Virus record (IMG/VR): IMGVR_UViG_3300042863_003093
Span: 1 to 32,264 of that record
DNA: 32,264 nucleotides
Origin: a virus
Strand: one strand, 5' to 3'
Positions 8,505 to 16,451 of the stretch are shown here, piece by piece. The position numbers were made by a program, and so were the translations under genes. Position 1 is the first letter of the stretch, and each line of letters begins with the position of its first letter. The notes under the pieces are model-generated. The model was given only the letters and a program-made list of their open reading frames with translations. It was not told the origin of the DNA and searched no databases.

Positions 8505-8780
8505 TTAAGATCTTGGAGTGTAGATACCTGTAGTGAAGTCTAAATCACCATCACCATATTTCGCTATGATAGAATCAACAATTTTAGATTCCTGTCTACT
8601 CAATTCTTCTGTTTCTAGATATTCCGTATCTATATCCATTTTAATCAAATTCAACTCGGTCTCTGTAAAGTGTCTTTTGATGTTAAGTCTTCCGATTTTT
8701 TCAACGTTAGATCTTATTTTTTCTCTTAGATCTTTAATTGAATCTAATTCTTCTTGAGATAATTTTATTGGTTCTGACAT
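8505..8780 (-). CDS. small coiled-coil hypothetical protein
   Basis: This 91-aa charged, mostly helical protein has an N-terminal two-thirds (about 8-70) with leucine and isoleucine spacing typical of a coiled coil. It ends KYGDGDLDFTTGIYTPRS, a glycine-rich tail. I do not recognise a named family. Similar short helical proteins with a KYGxG tail occur in T4-like phages as far as I recall, without known function. It is the first gene after the terminator at 8831-8855 and lies 19 bases before the large glycosyltransferase, so it may lead the left glycan operon. There is no Shine-Dalgarno sequence, and the ATG follows an AT-rich leader (TAAATTATAGAATT). Confidence 0.7.
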   Translation of the reverse strand: MSEPIKLSQEELDSIKDLREKIRSNVEKIGRLNIKRHFTETELNLIKMDIDTEYLETEELSRQESKIVDSIIAKYGDGDLDFTTGIYTPRS

Positions 8781-8830
8781 AATTCTATAATTTATTATCT
8801 ATTATAGTTTACTGCTAAGAATTGTTTCAC

Positions 8831-8855
8831 AAAAAAGCCCCAATAAAGGGCTTTT
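8831..8855 (-). terminator. intrinsic terminator after the structural operon
   Basis: An 8-bp perfect stem (AAAAGCCC at 8833-8840 against GGGCTTTT at 8848-8855) encloses a 7-base loop. On the minus strand it is followed by a run of six T. It lies 20 bases downstream of the collagen-like gene, so it should end the structural operon and separate it from the glycan operon. Confidence 0.85.
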
Positions 8856-8875
8856 AAATATTCATTATTAAAAAA

Positions 8876-9238
8876 TTACCAGCCTGTTATCTGGGTTCTT
8901 TTCCAAGTATTTGTTCCAACACAAACGTAAAGATAGTTTGTATCCAGAGCTAATTCTCCGGTTGTTCCGGTAGCACCCGACGATCCAGGAGCTAGAGAAG
9001 AAACAGAAGGTCCAGTTGATCCGGTTACACCAGTTGAACCAGTTGGTCCAGTTGAACCAGTTGGTCCAGTTGGACCTGTTCCTCCAAAATAAGTTAATTG
9101 ATCCCATGTAGAGGATCCGTCACCAATTTTAGCAAATCCGGTATCAAGTTCATAGCCAAACTCTCCTTGTAAAAGGATAGGATTGTTACTATCCCAGTTT
9201 GTAGATGTATCTCTTCTAAATTGTATTCTATAAGCCAT
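8876..9238 (-). CDS. collagen-like short tail-fibre protein
   Basis: This 120-aa protein has three modules. Residues 1-52 ([37 protein letters not shown]) match the N-terminal module common in phage fibre and receptor-binding proteins (Mtd-N/hyaluronidase-like). Residues 53-78 are eight Gly-X-Y triplets, seven with Thr in the Y position (GPT, GST, GVT), and further GAT and GTT triplets lie at 86-94. The C-terminus ([20 protein letters not shown]) is a second module frequent in phage fibres. Collagen-like stretches form trimeric stalks, and Thr-rich GXT repeats are known O-glycosylation sites in Bacillus BclA. It is the last gene before a terminator and lies upstream of a glycosyltransferase operon. 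A role on the virion surface is likely; glycosylation is inferred. Confidence 0.8.
   Translation of the reverse strand: MAYRIQFRRDTSTNWDSNNPILLQGEFGYELDTGFAKIGDGSSTWDQLTYFGGTGPTGPTGSTGPTGSTGVTGSTGPSVSSLAPGSSGATGTTGELALDTNYLYVCVGTNTWKRTQITGW
9005..9082 (-). repeat. Gly-X-Thr collagen-like codon repeat
   Basis: A run of 9-base units encodes GPT/GST/GVT triplets inside the fibre gene. The near-identical units (variants of GGTCCAGTT and GAACCAGTT on the plus strand) would favour length changes by slippage or recombination. Confidence 0.8.
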
Positions 9239-9244
9239 TTTCTT

Positions 9245-9559
9245 TTATATGTTGTTTAATAATCTTGTTTGTGTTGGGAATTCCCCTCCTATGATTGGAC
9301 CGAAGAACTGTGCTGTTCCTGGTGCAGAATCTCCCCCGTCTAGAATATCCCTAAAATTACTCTCCACTGAAATCTGCTTAGTCCAGAAGTTTCCAAATGT
9401 TGAATAGTTAATAGTCTCGCTTTTAGCAGATTTTTTAACATAGTTATTCGAGGTTCCTACAAAATATAGGGTATCAAAAGTTTGACTAGTGGAACCATCG
9501 ATAATTCTAACACTAAGACCTGGTTCTAAAATCGGATTATTTGGAGAATTTACGGACAC
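9245..9559 (-). CDS. hypothetical structural protein
   Basis: This 104-aa protein starts with GTG at 9557-9559; the ATG one base away is out of frame and hits a stop at once. It has no signal peptide or membrane segment. The sequence is rich in Ser, Thr, Asn and Gly with beta-type spacing (LSVRIIDGSTSQTFDTLYFVG), as expected of a small virion or adaptor protein. It lies 6 bases before the fibre gene and 14 bases after the gp15-like gene, so it belongs to the structural operon. I do not recognise the family. A baseplate, neck or fibre-attachment role is inferred from position only. Confidence 0.65.
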   Translation of the reverse strand: MSVNSPNNPILEPGLSVRIIDGSTSQTFDTLYFVGTSNNYVKKSAKSETINYSTFGNFWTKQISVESNFRDILDGGDSAPGTAQFFGPIIGGEFPTQTRLLNNI

Positions 9560-9573
9560 ATCTAAAAATTATT

Positions 9574-10701
9574 TTAAGTATATATCCCGGTAAAATAAAA
9601 ATCTACCCCAGATACGCTGGATTCAAAAGTAATTGTTGATCCGGAAACATTGGTAGCTATCACATTACCCGCTAAAGAAGAACAAGAAACAGTGATGAAT
9701 AAATTTATCCCTAAAACCTTATTGGAAATATCCAAAGGTGTCATATCTATGTAAGTTATGTAAGGAGCAGTTACCGGAATTACCCCGGCTCCTGTGAACA
9801 TCTGAAGGGAAGCAAATTGAGCATTCACAGAATCTTCACTAATGTAATATCCCGAGATTTGATTTAAAGTTATTCCTGTTGAGCTAGCTGGAACAGAAAC
9901 AGTAGGTAAGTTTGAAGTTGGGCTAGGAAGGCCAGGGGTACTAGAATTAGCAGGAGTTGTAAATAAACTTGAACTTCCAATTACAGTATCCCCTATAGAA
10001 AGTTTAAGTTTAATTCCAGCTTGCATTAGATTTCCTCTAAATCTCTCAGTTGCAATGTCCTTCTGAGGATAATAAGTTTCAACTTGAATGGAAAAATTGG
10101 TTTCGATCCACTTTTGTGTATTTGAATAGGTAAATTCTAATTGCTTGTCATTTTGATATTGCTCAGGAAATCCAACTTGAACCGGAACCCTCATTCCTCC
10201 AAACTCAACATTAAAACTATAAACTTTATAGAAAGTTTGAATTACAGATTGGAAAATTTTAAATGTATCTAATAAAGTATCTGCTCTCAGTTTTATATCA
10301 AAGGTCATACTAAGAGGAATAGAAGACGTATAAGCAGAAAATGCTTTCATCTGTCCCTCTACCGTTTCAATGTTATAAGTTGCCCTTACAAATCCATTTG
10401 TTATTGAAGCTGTATCTATATTAACCCCAGTAAAAGTTACTACTCCTCTAGGAATAATATCATAGTTACCCTCTGCAAAAGGAGAATTTCCGTCACAATC
10501 TAAATAGTCTAAATAGAAGTCCTGTAAAAAAGATTCGTCTCCAGACATTGAATAGAAAAAAGGAATGTAAACTTCCAATATTTCTTGTTGTTCATTAATC
10601 TGAGTGTAGGTTACTTTTTCATTTAAGCTTCTGAGAAGTCCAACGATAATTCCCCTTAGGAATACCTCGTCTATATTATATTTTTCTAAAAATCCCGACA
10701 T
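9574..10701 (-). CDS. putative tail sheath stabiliser / tail completion protein (T4 gp15-like)
   Basis: This 375-aa protein has an N-terminal 240 residues resembling the T4 gp15 layout. FLRGIIVGLLRSLNEKV is followed by VYIPFFYSMSG, a conserved-looking IPRGVVTFTGVNIDT segment, then IPLSMTFDIKLRADTLLDTF (128-147), and a C-terminal strand ending FSIQVETYYPQ. T4 gp15 has PIKMIYELSIFTRYEDDMFQ at the matching place, then FEVNGWMYPP. gp15 caps the tail tube and sheath and joins the tail to the head. Residues about 250-375 are an extra Ser/Thr-rich beta domain absent from T4 gp15. The gene sits between a PKD-domain protein (1 base away) and small structural genes. The family call is by remote pattern resemblance, so it is tentative. 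Confidence 0.5.
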   Translation of the reverse strand: MSGFLEKYNIDEVFLRGIIVGLLRSLNEKVTYTQINEQQEILEVYIPFFYSMSGDESFLQDFYLDYLDCDGNSPFAEGNYDIIPRGVVTFTGVNIDTASITNGFVRATYNIETVEGQMKAFSAYTSSIPLSMTFDIKLRADTLLDTFKIFQSVIQTFYKVYSFNVEFGGMRVPVQVGFPEQYQNDKQLEFTYSNTQKWIETNFSIQVETYYPQKDIATERFRGNLMQAGIKLKLSIGDTVIGSSSLFTTPANSSTPGLPSPTSNLPTVSVPASSTGITLNQISGYYISEDSVNAQFASLQMFTGAGVIPVTAPYITYIDMTPLDISNKVLGINLFITVSCSSLAGNVIATNVSGSTITFESSVSGVDFYFTGIYT

Positions 10702-10702
10702 T

Positions 10703-11569
10703 TTATGATACGATTACAAAGTTTTGTTTAGTTATTGATTTGGATCCATAGGCATTATAAGCGGTTAGAGTTACGCTAAAGCTTCCAGTAGATCCATAAG
10801 TTACCGAACTTGGATTTTGTGCGGTACTTCCTGTAGGGGAAGCAGATGGTCCAAAGTTCCAATTCCATGCGGTAGGCTGAACTGTAGTAGGAACCATTAG
10901 AGAAGCATCTCTAAATCCAACAGTTCCTCCGGCAGAAATTGCAGTTCCCCCAGTTTGACCAAAAGAGGTAACAAAATCTGGGTATGGTGGTTGAGGTAGC
11001 ATTCCAAGCTGGCTAGCAATTCTGTTAGGAGTTAGTGGGAAATTAGGTGCACCAATAGGAACATTATCAAGCCTTCCTGGAACAGTTTGAAGCATAACAG
11101 GAATATCTGTATAATTAAAAGTTAATGGTTCTTTATTTTGATTGAGATAAACTGGATGTTGAAAAGTTCCAGCCTCATATTCACTAAGGGTTAACCCATA
11201 AACATTAGATTGTTTCATTCCAAGTTGTTTTGCACAATCACTTGAGGTAATAGGATTTAGTGTTCTTACTGCAACAAAGGAATATAATTTTTCATCTCCT
11301 TCCGGAATATAAGTGTTCTCATATTGAGCAAAAAATATGGAATAAGTCTGAACTGTAGTTTTCGAATAAACGGGATTTCCTTTAGAATTGGTTACTGCTT
11401 GGTAATCAGTAGGAACATCAGGAAGAGGTTTTAAATACCCAATCCCCAATAAACCGAGACCTTGAGTATTAGGCTCGATCATAGTCGCTTGAACAGAAGT
11501 GAGACCTAATTTGGCTAGTTCTGTTTTAGTAACTTTTAAATTTTGTGATCTACTGTATAAAGGCTTCAA
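10703..11569 (-). CDS. PKD-domain structural protein, TTG start
   Basis: This 288-aa protein has residues 1-200 without a family I can name (Pro/Gly-rich, LGLLGIGYLKPLPDVP), followed by an Ig-like PKD domain at about 205-288 with the usual AWNWNFG, QNPSSVTYGSTGSFSVTLTA and YNAYGSKSI elements. PKD domains on phage virions mediate weak carbohydrate or cell-surface contacts. The start is TTG at 11567-11569. The frame has no upstream ATG before a stop, and the next internal Met is at residue 30, which would discard a well-formed N-terminus. The TTG lies on the downstream arm of a 12-bp inverted repeat (11568-11606). It is the first gene of the structural operon. Confidence 0.75.
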   Translation of the reverse strand: MKPLYSRSQNLKVTKTELAKLGLTSVQATMIEPNTQGLGLLGIGYLKPLPDVPTDYQAVTNSKGNPVYSKTTVQTYSIFFAQYENTYIPEGDEKLYSFVAVRTLNPITSSDCAKQLGMKQSNVYGLTLSEYEAGTFQHPVYLNQNKEPLTFNYTDIPVMLQTVPGRLDNVPIGAPNFPLTPNRIASQLGMLPQPPYPDFVTSFGQTGGTAISAGGTVGFRDASLMVPTTVQPTAWNWNFGPSASPTGSTAQNPSSVTYGSTGSFSVTLTAYNAYGSKSITKQNFVIVS

Positions 11570-11606
11570 AATTCCAGATTTATTTAGACTATATATCTGG
11601 AATTTT
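11568..11606 (-). promoter_or_regulatory. 12-bp inverted repeat overlapping the TTG start of the PKD gene
   Basis: Perfect arms AAAATTCCAGAT (11568-11579) and ATCTGGAATTTT (11595-11606) surround a 15-base AT-rich loop. On the minus strand the second arm runs into the TTG start codon. It could terminate transcription from the gp46-like gene (stop at 11620) or control initiation of the PKD gene. On the minus strand the arm-loop junction reads AGATATATAGT, which also occurs upstream of the 702-aa gene. Confidence 0.55.
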
Positions 11607-11619
11607 TAAAGGCTTCTAA

Positions 11620-13284
11620 TTAAAATTTATCTATTGAAATAGAGGAGAAATTATTTGCTTTTGAAACTTCTAATTTCCAGTCAAATATTTCATGAGGCAT
11701 TGGAGCGTGATTGATAACAAAAATGTTAAGTCCTAGCTCTTTACAAACTGATCTTAAAATTCTAAGAATGGAATGTACTCCATCAGGGTCAACCGAACTG
11801 AATAGCTCGTCTAAGAACAGAAGATTAATGCTGCTGAATTTCATTTTCATTAGCTTCATAATAGCTATTAGAACTACGAAATCGACCTTTTTCATTTCTC
11901 CAGTGCTTAAAGTCTGGGTTGCTATCTCTACCCCCATGTGGTAAATAGTAGCATTAAATTCCTCGTCAAATACTACTTGATAATCCAAGTGCATTTTAGA
12001 AAGAAGATCCAGGATCTCGGAATTTAAAGATGGAAGAATGGTTCTAATTGCCATTTGTTTCACCCCTTTCTCGCCCAGGATTTCATCTAGAGTTTTAAGC
12101 CAGTTATTCTTTTCCTGATTTTTAAAAGACTCGGTAGACATTTTATCCTTTTCAATTGATAAATTGTCAACAATTCTCTGTAAAGACTGAAGTTGTTTGT
12201 CACCTGTATTTTCTTCCAGATGTTTTAGATCTCTTCTAATCTCAGAAATTTTGATTTCTATTTTTCTTCCTTTGTCTAAGATATCTGTTTTAATAGAAAA
12301 AACTTCTTTTTCTTTTTCTCTTAGATCTGACATAGTTTTAGCTAGCTCATCTAGCTGTAAAGTGGAAGAAGCTTGTTCAGCAATCAGTCCATCCTTTATG
12401 CAATGGTGGAATTCACTATCCAAAGATGACTGACAAGTTGGACACTGATCCAATTCATATAGCTTTATTTTCCTCTGCGTGTCTTGGATTTTAGTTCTAG
12501 ACTCTATTATTAAACGATTGGTATTGGAAATTTCAATTGATAAATTGTTCTCATTCTCCCTAAATTCTTCAGTTTTCTTAGAATGAATAGATTGGAGATT
12601 CTCAAACGTTTCTAAAGACTTTTGAAGCTGACCTTTCTTATCAGTAGATTCCTGTTTTAATTGATTTGCTAAATTGTCCATCTCATTTAGAGAACTTCCA
12701 ATAGTGGATTCTAATGAGGATAATTTACCAGCAATATTGTCTAGAGTTTCTTTTATTTTTCTATTCTCATCCCTCAAAAGATCCCTCATTTGATTCAGAA
12801 CATGAAATCCAAATATCTTGTCTATGATACTTCTTTTGTCCTGTGAGGACATTTTGATGAAAGATTTGAAATCATTGATAGAGAGGGAGATAGTGTTGTT
12901 AAACACATAGTAGGGGATTCCTAGGATGTCTTCTGATAGATAATCCTGAACAGATCTAACCCCAGCTTGATCATACTCAGTCCCATTAATATAGAGTTTG
13001 AATAAATTAGGTTCAAGCCCTCTTTCAACTACAACTTCAGATCCATTGCATTCTAGGGTTATCCTAACCCAAGCATTACCATTGATTCTATTTGGAATGT
13101 CCTTTAATTTTTTTCCTTCAAGCTTACCATAAAGTCCAAAAGTTATAACTCCAGAGATGGAAGATTTACCTGCACCATTCTCTCCAACTACTTGATATAA
13201 GGATGCTTCATCTCCAAATTCAATCTCTTGCTTTCTGTTTCCGTAAGAGGAAAAATTTCTCCATTCAATTTTCTTAATTCTCAT
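11620..13284 (-). CDS. 46: SbcC/Rad50-like recombination nuclease subunit (T4 gp46)
   Basis: This 554-aa ABC-type ATPase has Walker A GENGAGKS (34-41), an inferred central coiled coil broken by a zinc-hook CPTC (281-284), ABC signature LSTGE (459-463), and Walker B NLLFLDE (487-493) followed by SSVDPDG. With its partner it resects double-strand ends to feed recombination-dependent replication. In T4 this also degrades host DNA. Length matches T4 gp46 (about 560 aa). The start overlaps the stop of the gp47-like gene by 4 bases (ATGA), as expected for subunits made in step. Confidence 0.95.
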   Translation of the reverse strand: MRIKKIEWRNFSSYGNRKQEIEFGDEASLYQVVGENGAGKSSISGVITFGLYGKLEGKKLKDIPNRINGNAWVRITLECNGSEVVVERGLEPNLFKLYINGTEYDQAGVRSVQDYLSEDILGIPYYVFNNTISLSINDFKSFIKMSSQDKRSIIDKIFGFHVLNQMRDLLRDENRKIKETLDNIAGKLSSLESTIGSSLNEMDNLANQLKQESTDKKGQLQKSLETFENLQSIHSKKTEEFRENENNLSIEISNTNRLIIESRTKIQDTQRKIKLYELDQCPTCQSSLDSEFHHCIKDGLIAEQASSTLQLDELAKTMSDLREKEKEVFSIKTDILDKGRKIEIKISEIRRDLKHLEENTGDKQLQSLQRIVDNLSIEKDKMSTESFKNQEKNNWLKTLDEILGEKGVKQMAIRTILPSLNSEILDLLSKMHLDYQVVFDEEFNATIYHMGVEIATQTLSTGEMKKVDFVVLIAIMKLMKMKFSSINLLFLDELFSSVDPDGVHSILRILRSVCKELGLNIFVINHAPMPHEIFDWKLEVSKANNFSSISIDKF

Positions 13285-14381
13285 ATTCTCGTCTCTTGAT
13301 CTTGGTCTACTGTAATCTTATAAAGTTTCTCTACGCTTGCTATTAATCTCTCCTTGGTCGAATCATCATAATTCATTGTGTTGATGTATTCCTTAACAAA
13401 ATCCATTACACTAAATTGCCTTCCGTCTGTATCATAGATTTGAGCAGATAATTTGTTCGCTTGATTTGGGTCGTATGGATGGAATCCTAATTTTCTTTGG
13501 GATCCTATACTATCGGTCAGGATATTCAAAGGAGCTTTCAAAGCCATCTTTGGATCTATCATAATGTCCACAAAGTTGTTTCTAAATTCAGGTTCTAGAT
13601 CATCAATAGTCATTTCTAGAATTTGATCAAATAAAAACTTCTTGAACTTAGGAGAAAAGTCATTTACAAATTTCTGCTCTTCACCTGTTGTCAAATCCAA
13701 TAAGGTAACAGACTTTGTATTTCCCATATCAGATCTAGTTAACTCATAAGGGGATCCTAACATGTGGATATTTTTAACTACCTGAGCATAGTGAATATGG
13801 CCCGAATATACAGTTTTAAATTTTTCAAACTTCTGAGAATCTGCTCCTTCTTCAACGTTCACATAACGGTTAAACTTTAGACCTCTAATATCAGCATGAC
13901 AGCAAAGGTAATCATGTGGTTTAGAAGCATCCAAAAATTCCTCTTCTGTTGCATGATCTTTTCTCCAAGGCATCATTAAGAATTTCTTCTTGCCAAGAAC
14001 TAGGGTTTCTGGTTCTTCTAAAATATTAACATTCGGAACCCATTTGATTGACTTCAATGAGTTAATTTCATTTGTAGTCTTTCCCCAAAGATCGTGATTC
14101 CCTGCTATAACATAAATTCCATCTTTGAAAATATCGGATAGAGATTCAAAAATATCAATTCCAAGATTTAGAACTTTGATATTTATGCTCTGTCTAGAAT
14201 CATAAACGTCTCCGAGATGGATTAATACATCACCAGGACGATAATTTTCTTTTACCAGAGGAATAAACCAACCGTGAAAATATTCTCTCATTATATCAAT
14301 CCACTCGTTAGAGGAATTTCTAACTCCCAAGTGAGTGTCTGTTATAAAAAATACTCTTTTTGCGTTCTTATTCTCTATCAT
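13281..14381 (-). CDS. 47: SbcD/Mre11-like nuclease subunit (T4 gp47)
   Basis: This 366-aa metallophosphoesterase has the ordered Mre11 motifs FITDTHLG (D15, H17), HLGDVYDSR (D58), AGNHDLWG (N95, H96), CCHADI (H162) and SGHIHYAQ (H195, H197), which coordinate the two metal ions. It forms the nuclease part of the gp46/gp47 complex that trims DNA ends. Length is close to T4 gp47 (about 340 aa). The C-terminal region after about residue 215 carries the capping and Rad50-binding part and is less conserved. It lies 3 bases from the upstream 161-aa gene and overlaps gp46 by 4 bases. Confidence 0.95.
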   Translation of the reverse strand: MIENKNAKRVFFITDTHLGVRNSSNEWIDIMREYFHGWFIPLVKENYRPGDVLIHLGDVYDSRQSINIKVLNLGIDIFESLSDIFKDGIYVIAGNHDLWGKTTNEINSLKSIKWVPNVNILEEPETLVLGKKKFLMMPWRKDHATEEEFLDASKPHDYLCCHADIRGLKFNRYVNVEEGADSQKFEKFKTVYSGHIHYAQVVKNIHMLGSPYELTRSDMGNTKSVTLLDLTTGEEQKFVNDFSPKFKKFLFDQILEMTIDDLEPEFRNNFVDIMIDPKMALKAPLNILTDSIGSQRKLGFHPYDPNQANKLSAQIYDTDGRQFSVMDFVKEYINTMNYDDSTKERLIASVEKLYKITVDQDQETRI

Positions 14382-14384
14382 TGC

Positions 14385-14870
14385 TTAAAATAATTTTCTT
14401 ATCTTTCTTTTAGATAAAATGCTAAATTTAGCTTCTAACTCATTGATGATAATTTCTTTATATTTTACTGGTATTTGCTCATAAGCCTTCGCATAGGGGA
14501 TAGAAACAAAGTCACAAATGACCACAAACTTCTCAGAAAAACTAAATTCACTATTTTCTAGCTTTTCCAGTACATCTTGAAAAAGATGAGGAACTAGATC
14601 CTTAGGAATTTTTTTCTTATAAGAAAGGGGATACCATCTAGAAGACTGAAATGCAGCATAAACAGTTTCCTCCAATTTCTTTCTGTGCAGGTATTCTTCT
14701 TCGTCATAACTGTCCTCTAGAATTCTATTACCCGTATCTAGCTCGAAGCTTTCTTTATATTCATTAGTAGAATTAGAGTTGTTGTGAGCTCCAAATATTT
14801 TATCACCTAGTTGAATTTTCTTTTCTTCAACTTCCTGAGGTTCTTCTGTTTTTTTCTTGTTATTCCACAT
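14385..14870 (-). CDS. hypothetical protein between helicase and gp47
   Basis: This 161-aa protein has a highly charged, low-complexity N-terminal third (KKKTEEPQEVEEKK, then acidic SYDEEEYLHRKK). A more ordered C-terminal half (about 85-161: WYPLSYKKKIPKDLVPHLF, then helices ending SKRKIRKLF) looks helical and basic at the end. No known domain is recognisable. It overlaps the helicase gene by 11 bases and precedes gp47 by 3 bases, so it is co-expressed with replication enzymes. A helicase or nuclease accessory role is possible from position, but nothing in the sequence proves it. Confidence 0.7.
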   Translation of the reverse strand: MWNNKKKTEEPQEVEEKKIQLGDKIFGAHNNSNSTNEYKESFELDTGNRILEDSYDEEEYLHRKKLEETVYAAFQSSRWYPLSYKKKIPKDLVPHLFQDVLEKLENSEFSFSEKFVVICDFVSIPYAKAYEQIPVKYKEIIINELEAKFSILSKRKIRKLF

Positions 14871-16155
14871 GTATTGGTTCGCTTCCTTCTGTTATTCTCA
14901 TATAGTTATAGTCGACATTAAATACCTTGTGGGAATTTTTATATCCGTCATCTCTATTTGCGATTAGTTTTAGTTTATATTCTCTGTTAGCATACATAAT
15001 CGGATCCTGGATAATACCAAATAATCCGTCCACAGTAGCAACTAGTCCTGAGGATTCAGCTGCTGAAGTAATTGTTAAGTCAGTGGAGTCAAAATCCCCC
15101 TGCTTAGTCTGAGTTGCTGTTAAGATTGACCATTCGTTTGACATTGCCATACCTCTTAAATCCTCTGCAATCTGTTTGATCTTCATGTAGGTGTTTTCAG
15201 AGTTTGGATTTCTCCAGTTCTTTAGAATATTGATATAGTCAATTACAACAACTTTAAATTTAATTCCTTTTTGTTCTTCTACTTTTCTTAAGTATCTTTC
15301 AATATCCAAGCTTGAAGCTTGAGAAGTTGGAAATTCCTTAATCCAAATTTGGCCTGGAACTTTTAAATTGTCATACTGAACTGAGCTGATTTTCTTCTTA
15401 ATAGTAGGGGAATCGTTGGCTGCTGTGTTATAATCACCAATTGGTATGTTTAACATATTAGCACCTATCCTCTTAGCATATTTTCTGTCGTTCATCTCGA
15501 GGGTAATAATTGCCACATTATTTCCCATCTTAGATGCTTGAGTTGCCAAATTACCCAGCCACAGAGACTTTCCGACTTTGGGCATTCCCATAAAGACGTA
15601 TAAAGACTTAGCAGAAAATCCTCCACCCAATACGGTATCGATAAATGAATAACCGGATTTAAATGTGTTATGGCTTAACTGTTTATGACTCTCAGGGTTG
15701 AAGAAATCTAGACCTTCATCAAAAGAGAAGTCTAAATTGTTTCTTTCTACGACGATATTCTTAAAGGTATTAATAACCTCTTTGATGTTCTCCGCTGTGA
15801 CTGGGGTTTTTTGGATATATTGAACTGCATCGACTGCAGATTTAGTTAGGTTTTTATACTCGATGAAACACTCCGTAGTTTCCTTCAACCAATCCTCCTG
15901 GTAATCTTTTAACTGAATGTCGTAGATTGCATCTATCTCAGATAGCTCTAATTTACCTCGATTCTCAATTTTAGCAGATTCTTTAGTTTGCTCTCTAGAT
16001 GGAATTTCGTTGTATTGATCCCAAAATTTCTTTGAGAGTCTAAGAATTTCCCCGAAAGAATCATTTTTAAAGAACTCAGATTTAGCATTTTCTAAATATG
16101 CAGGGGTGTTGATTATGTTTCTAAGTATTATATTTTCTGAATAGGATAATTCCAT
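14860..16155 (-). CDS. 41: replicative DNA helicase, DnaB/gp41 type
   Basis: This 431-aa hexameric helicase has an N-terminal helical region (about 1-140), then a RecA-like motor: Walker A GMPKVGKS (190-197), catalytic glutamate region IITLEMND (E220), Walker B VVVIDYINIL (D306), a sensor-type TATQTKQGDF segment, and an arginine-finger region near LIANRDDG. It unwinds DNA 5'-3' at the phage fork with a primase. Length is close to T4 gp41 (475 aa). The TAATG-type junction with the 98-aa gene shares one base, and the 3' end overlaps the 161-aa gene. Order UvsX - small protein - gp41 matches the T4 order uvsX-40-41. Confidence 0.92.
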   Translation of the reverse strand: MELSYSENIILRNIINTPAYLENAKSEFFKNDSFGEILRLSKKFWDQYNEIPSREQTKESAKIENRGKLELSEIDAIYDIQLKDYQEDWLKETTECFIEYKNLTKSAVDAVQYIQKTPVTAENIKEVINTFKNIVVERNNLDFSFDEGLDFFNPESHKQLSHNTFKSGYSFIDTVLGGGFSAKSLYVFMGMPKVGKSLWLGNLATQASKMGNNVAIITLEMNDRKYAKRIGANMLNIPIGDYNTAANDSPTIKKKISSVQYDNLKVPGQIWIKEFPTSQASSLDIERYLRKVEEQKGIKFKVVVIDYINILKNWRNPNSENTYMKIKQIAEDLRGMAMSNEWSILTATQTKQGDFDSTDLTITSAAESSGLVATVDGLFGIIQDPIMYANREYKLKLIANRDDGYKNSHKVFNVDYNYMRITEGSEPIHVE

Positions 16156-16451
16156 TACTGATAATAGGGGTTGTTTTTAATTTTATACCATGTTTTAGAA
16201 GAAACTTTTTTAGAATCGACCTCGAGTTCTCCTGTCTCGATCATTTCGTCGATAATCTGTTTATACTTAGTGTTTTCCCAGTCAGGACCGAATGGAGCTT
16301 TCAGTGTTTGTTCTGAAAAGCTTCCATTTGGTCTACCGTCTTTTACTAGATAAACATTTAATTCATAAATCGCATCCTCTTTAGTAGGATAGTTTGGCAT
16401 TGTTCGCCAAAGATTCATGAGGTACTTAAATTTAATCTTGTTCCTCTGCAT
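16155..16451 (-). CDS. small hypothetical protein between uvsX and helicase
   Basis: This 98-aa basic and aromatic protein reads like a single compact domain (KEDAIYELNVYLVKDGR, FGPDWENTKYKQIIDEMIETG, KTWYKIKNNPYYQ). The last 60 residues resemble a winged-helix layout but no family is recognisable. The ATG at 16449-16451 lies inside the end of uvsX (20-base overlap). A second in-frame ATG at residue 12 would remove the overlap, so the true start is uncertain. It occupies the place of T4 gene 40 but shows no visible similarity to gp40. A helicase-loader or DNA-binding role is speculation from position. Confidence 0.65.
   Translation of the reverse strand: MQRNKIKFKYLMNLWRTMPNYPTKEDAIYELNVYLVKDGRPNGSFSEQTLKAPFGPDWENTKYKQIIDEMIETGELEVDSKKVSSKTWYKIKNNPYYQ

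Noticed and set aside
9005-9082. Tandem short repeats considered as CRISPR-like
   Set aside because: The units are 9 bases, contiguous and in frame with Gly-X-Y triplets; there are no spacers.
8868-9107. A 79-codon minus-strand frame rich in Trp and Asn inside the fibre gene
   Set aside because: It is the shifted frame of the Gly-X-Thr repeat; the repetitive N-W-F-N pattern only mirrors the 9-base repeat, while the other frame gives recognised phage fibre modules.
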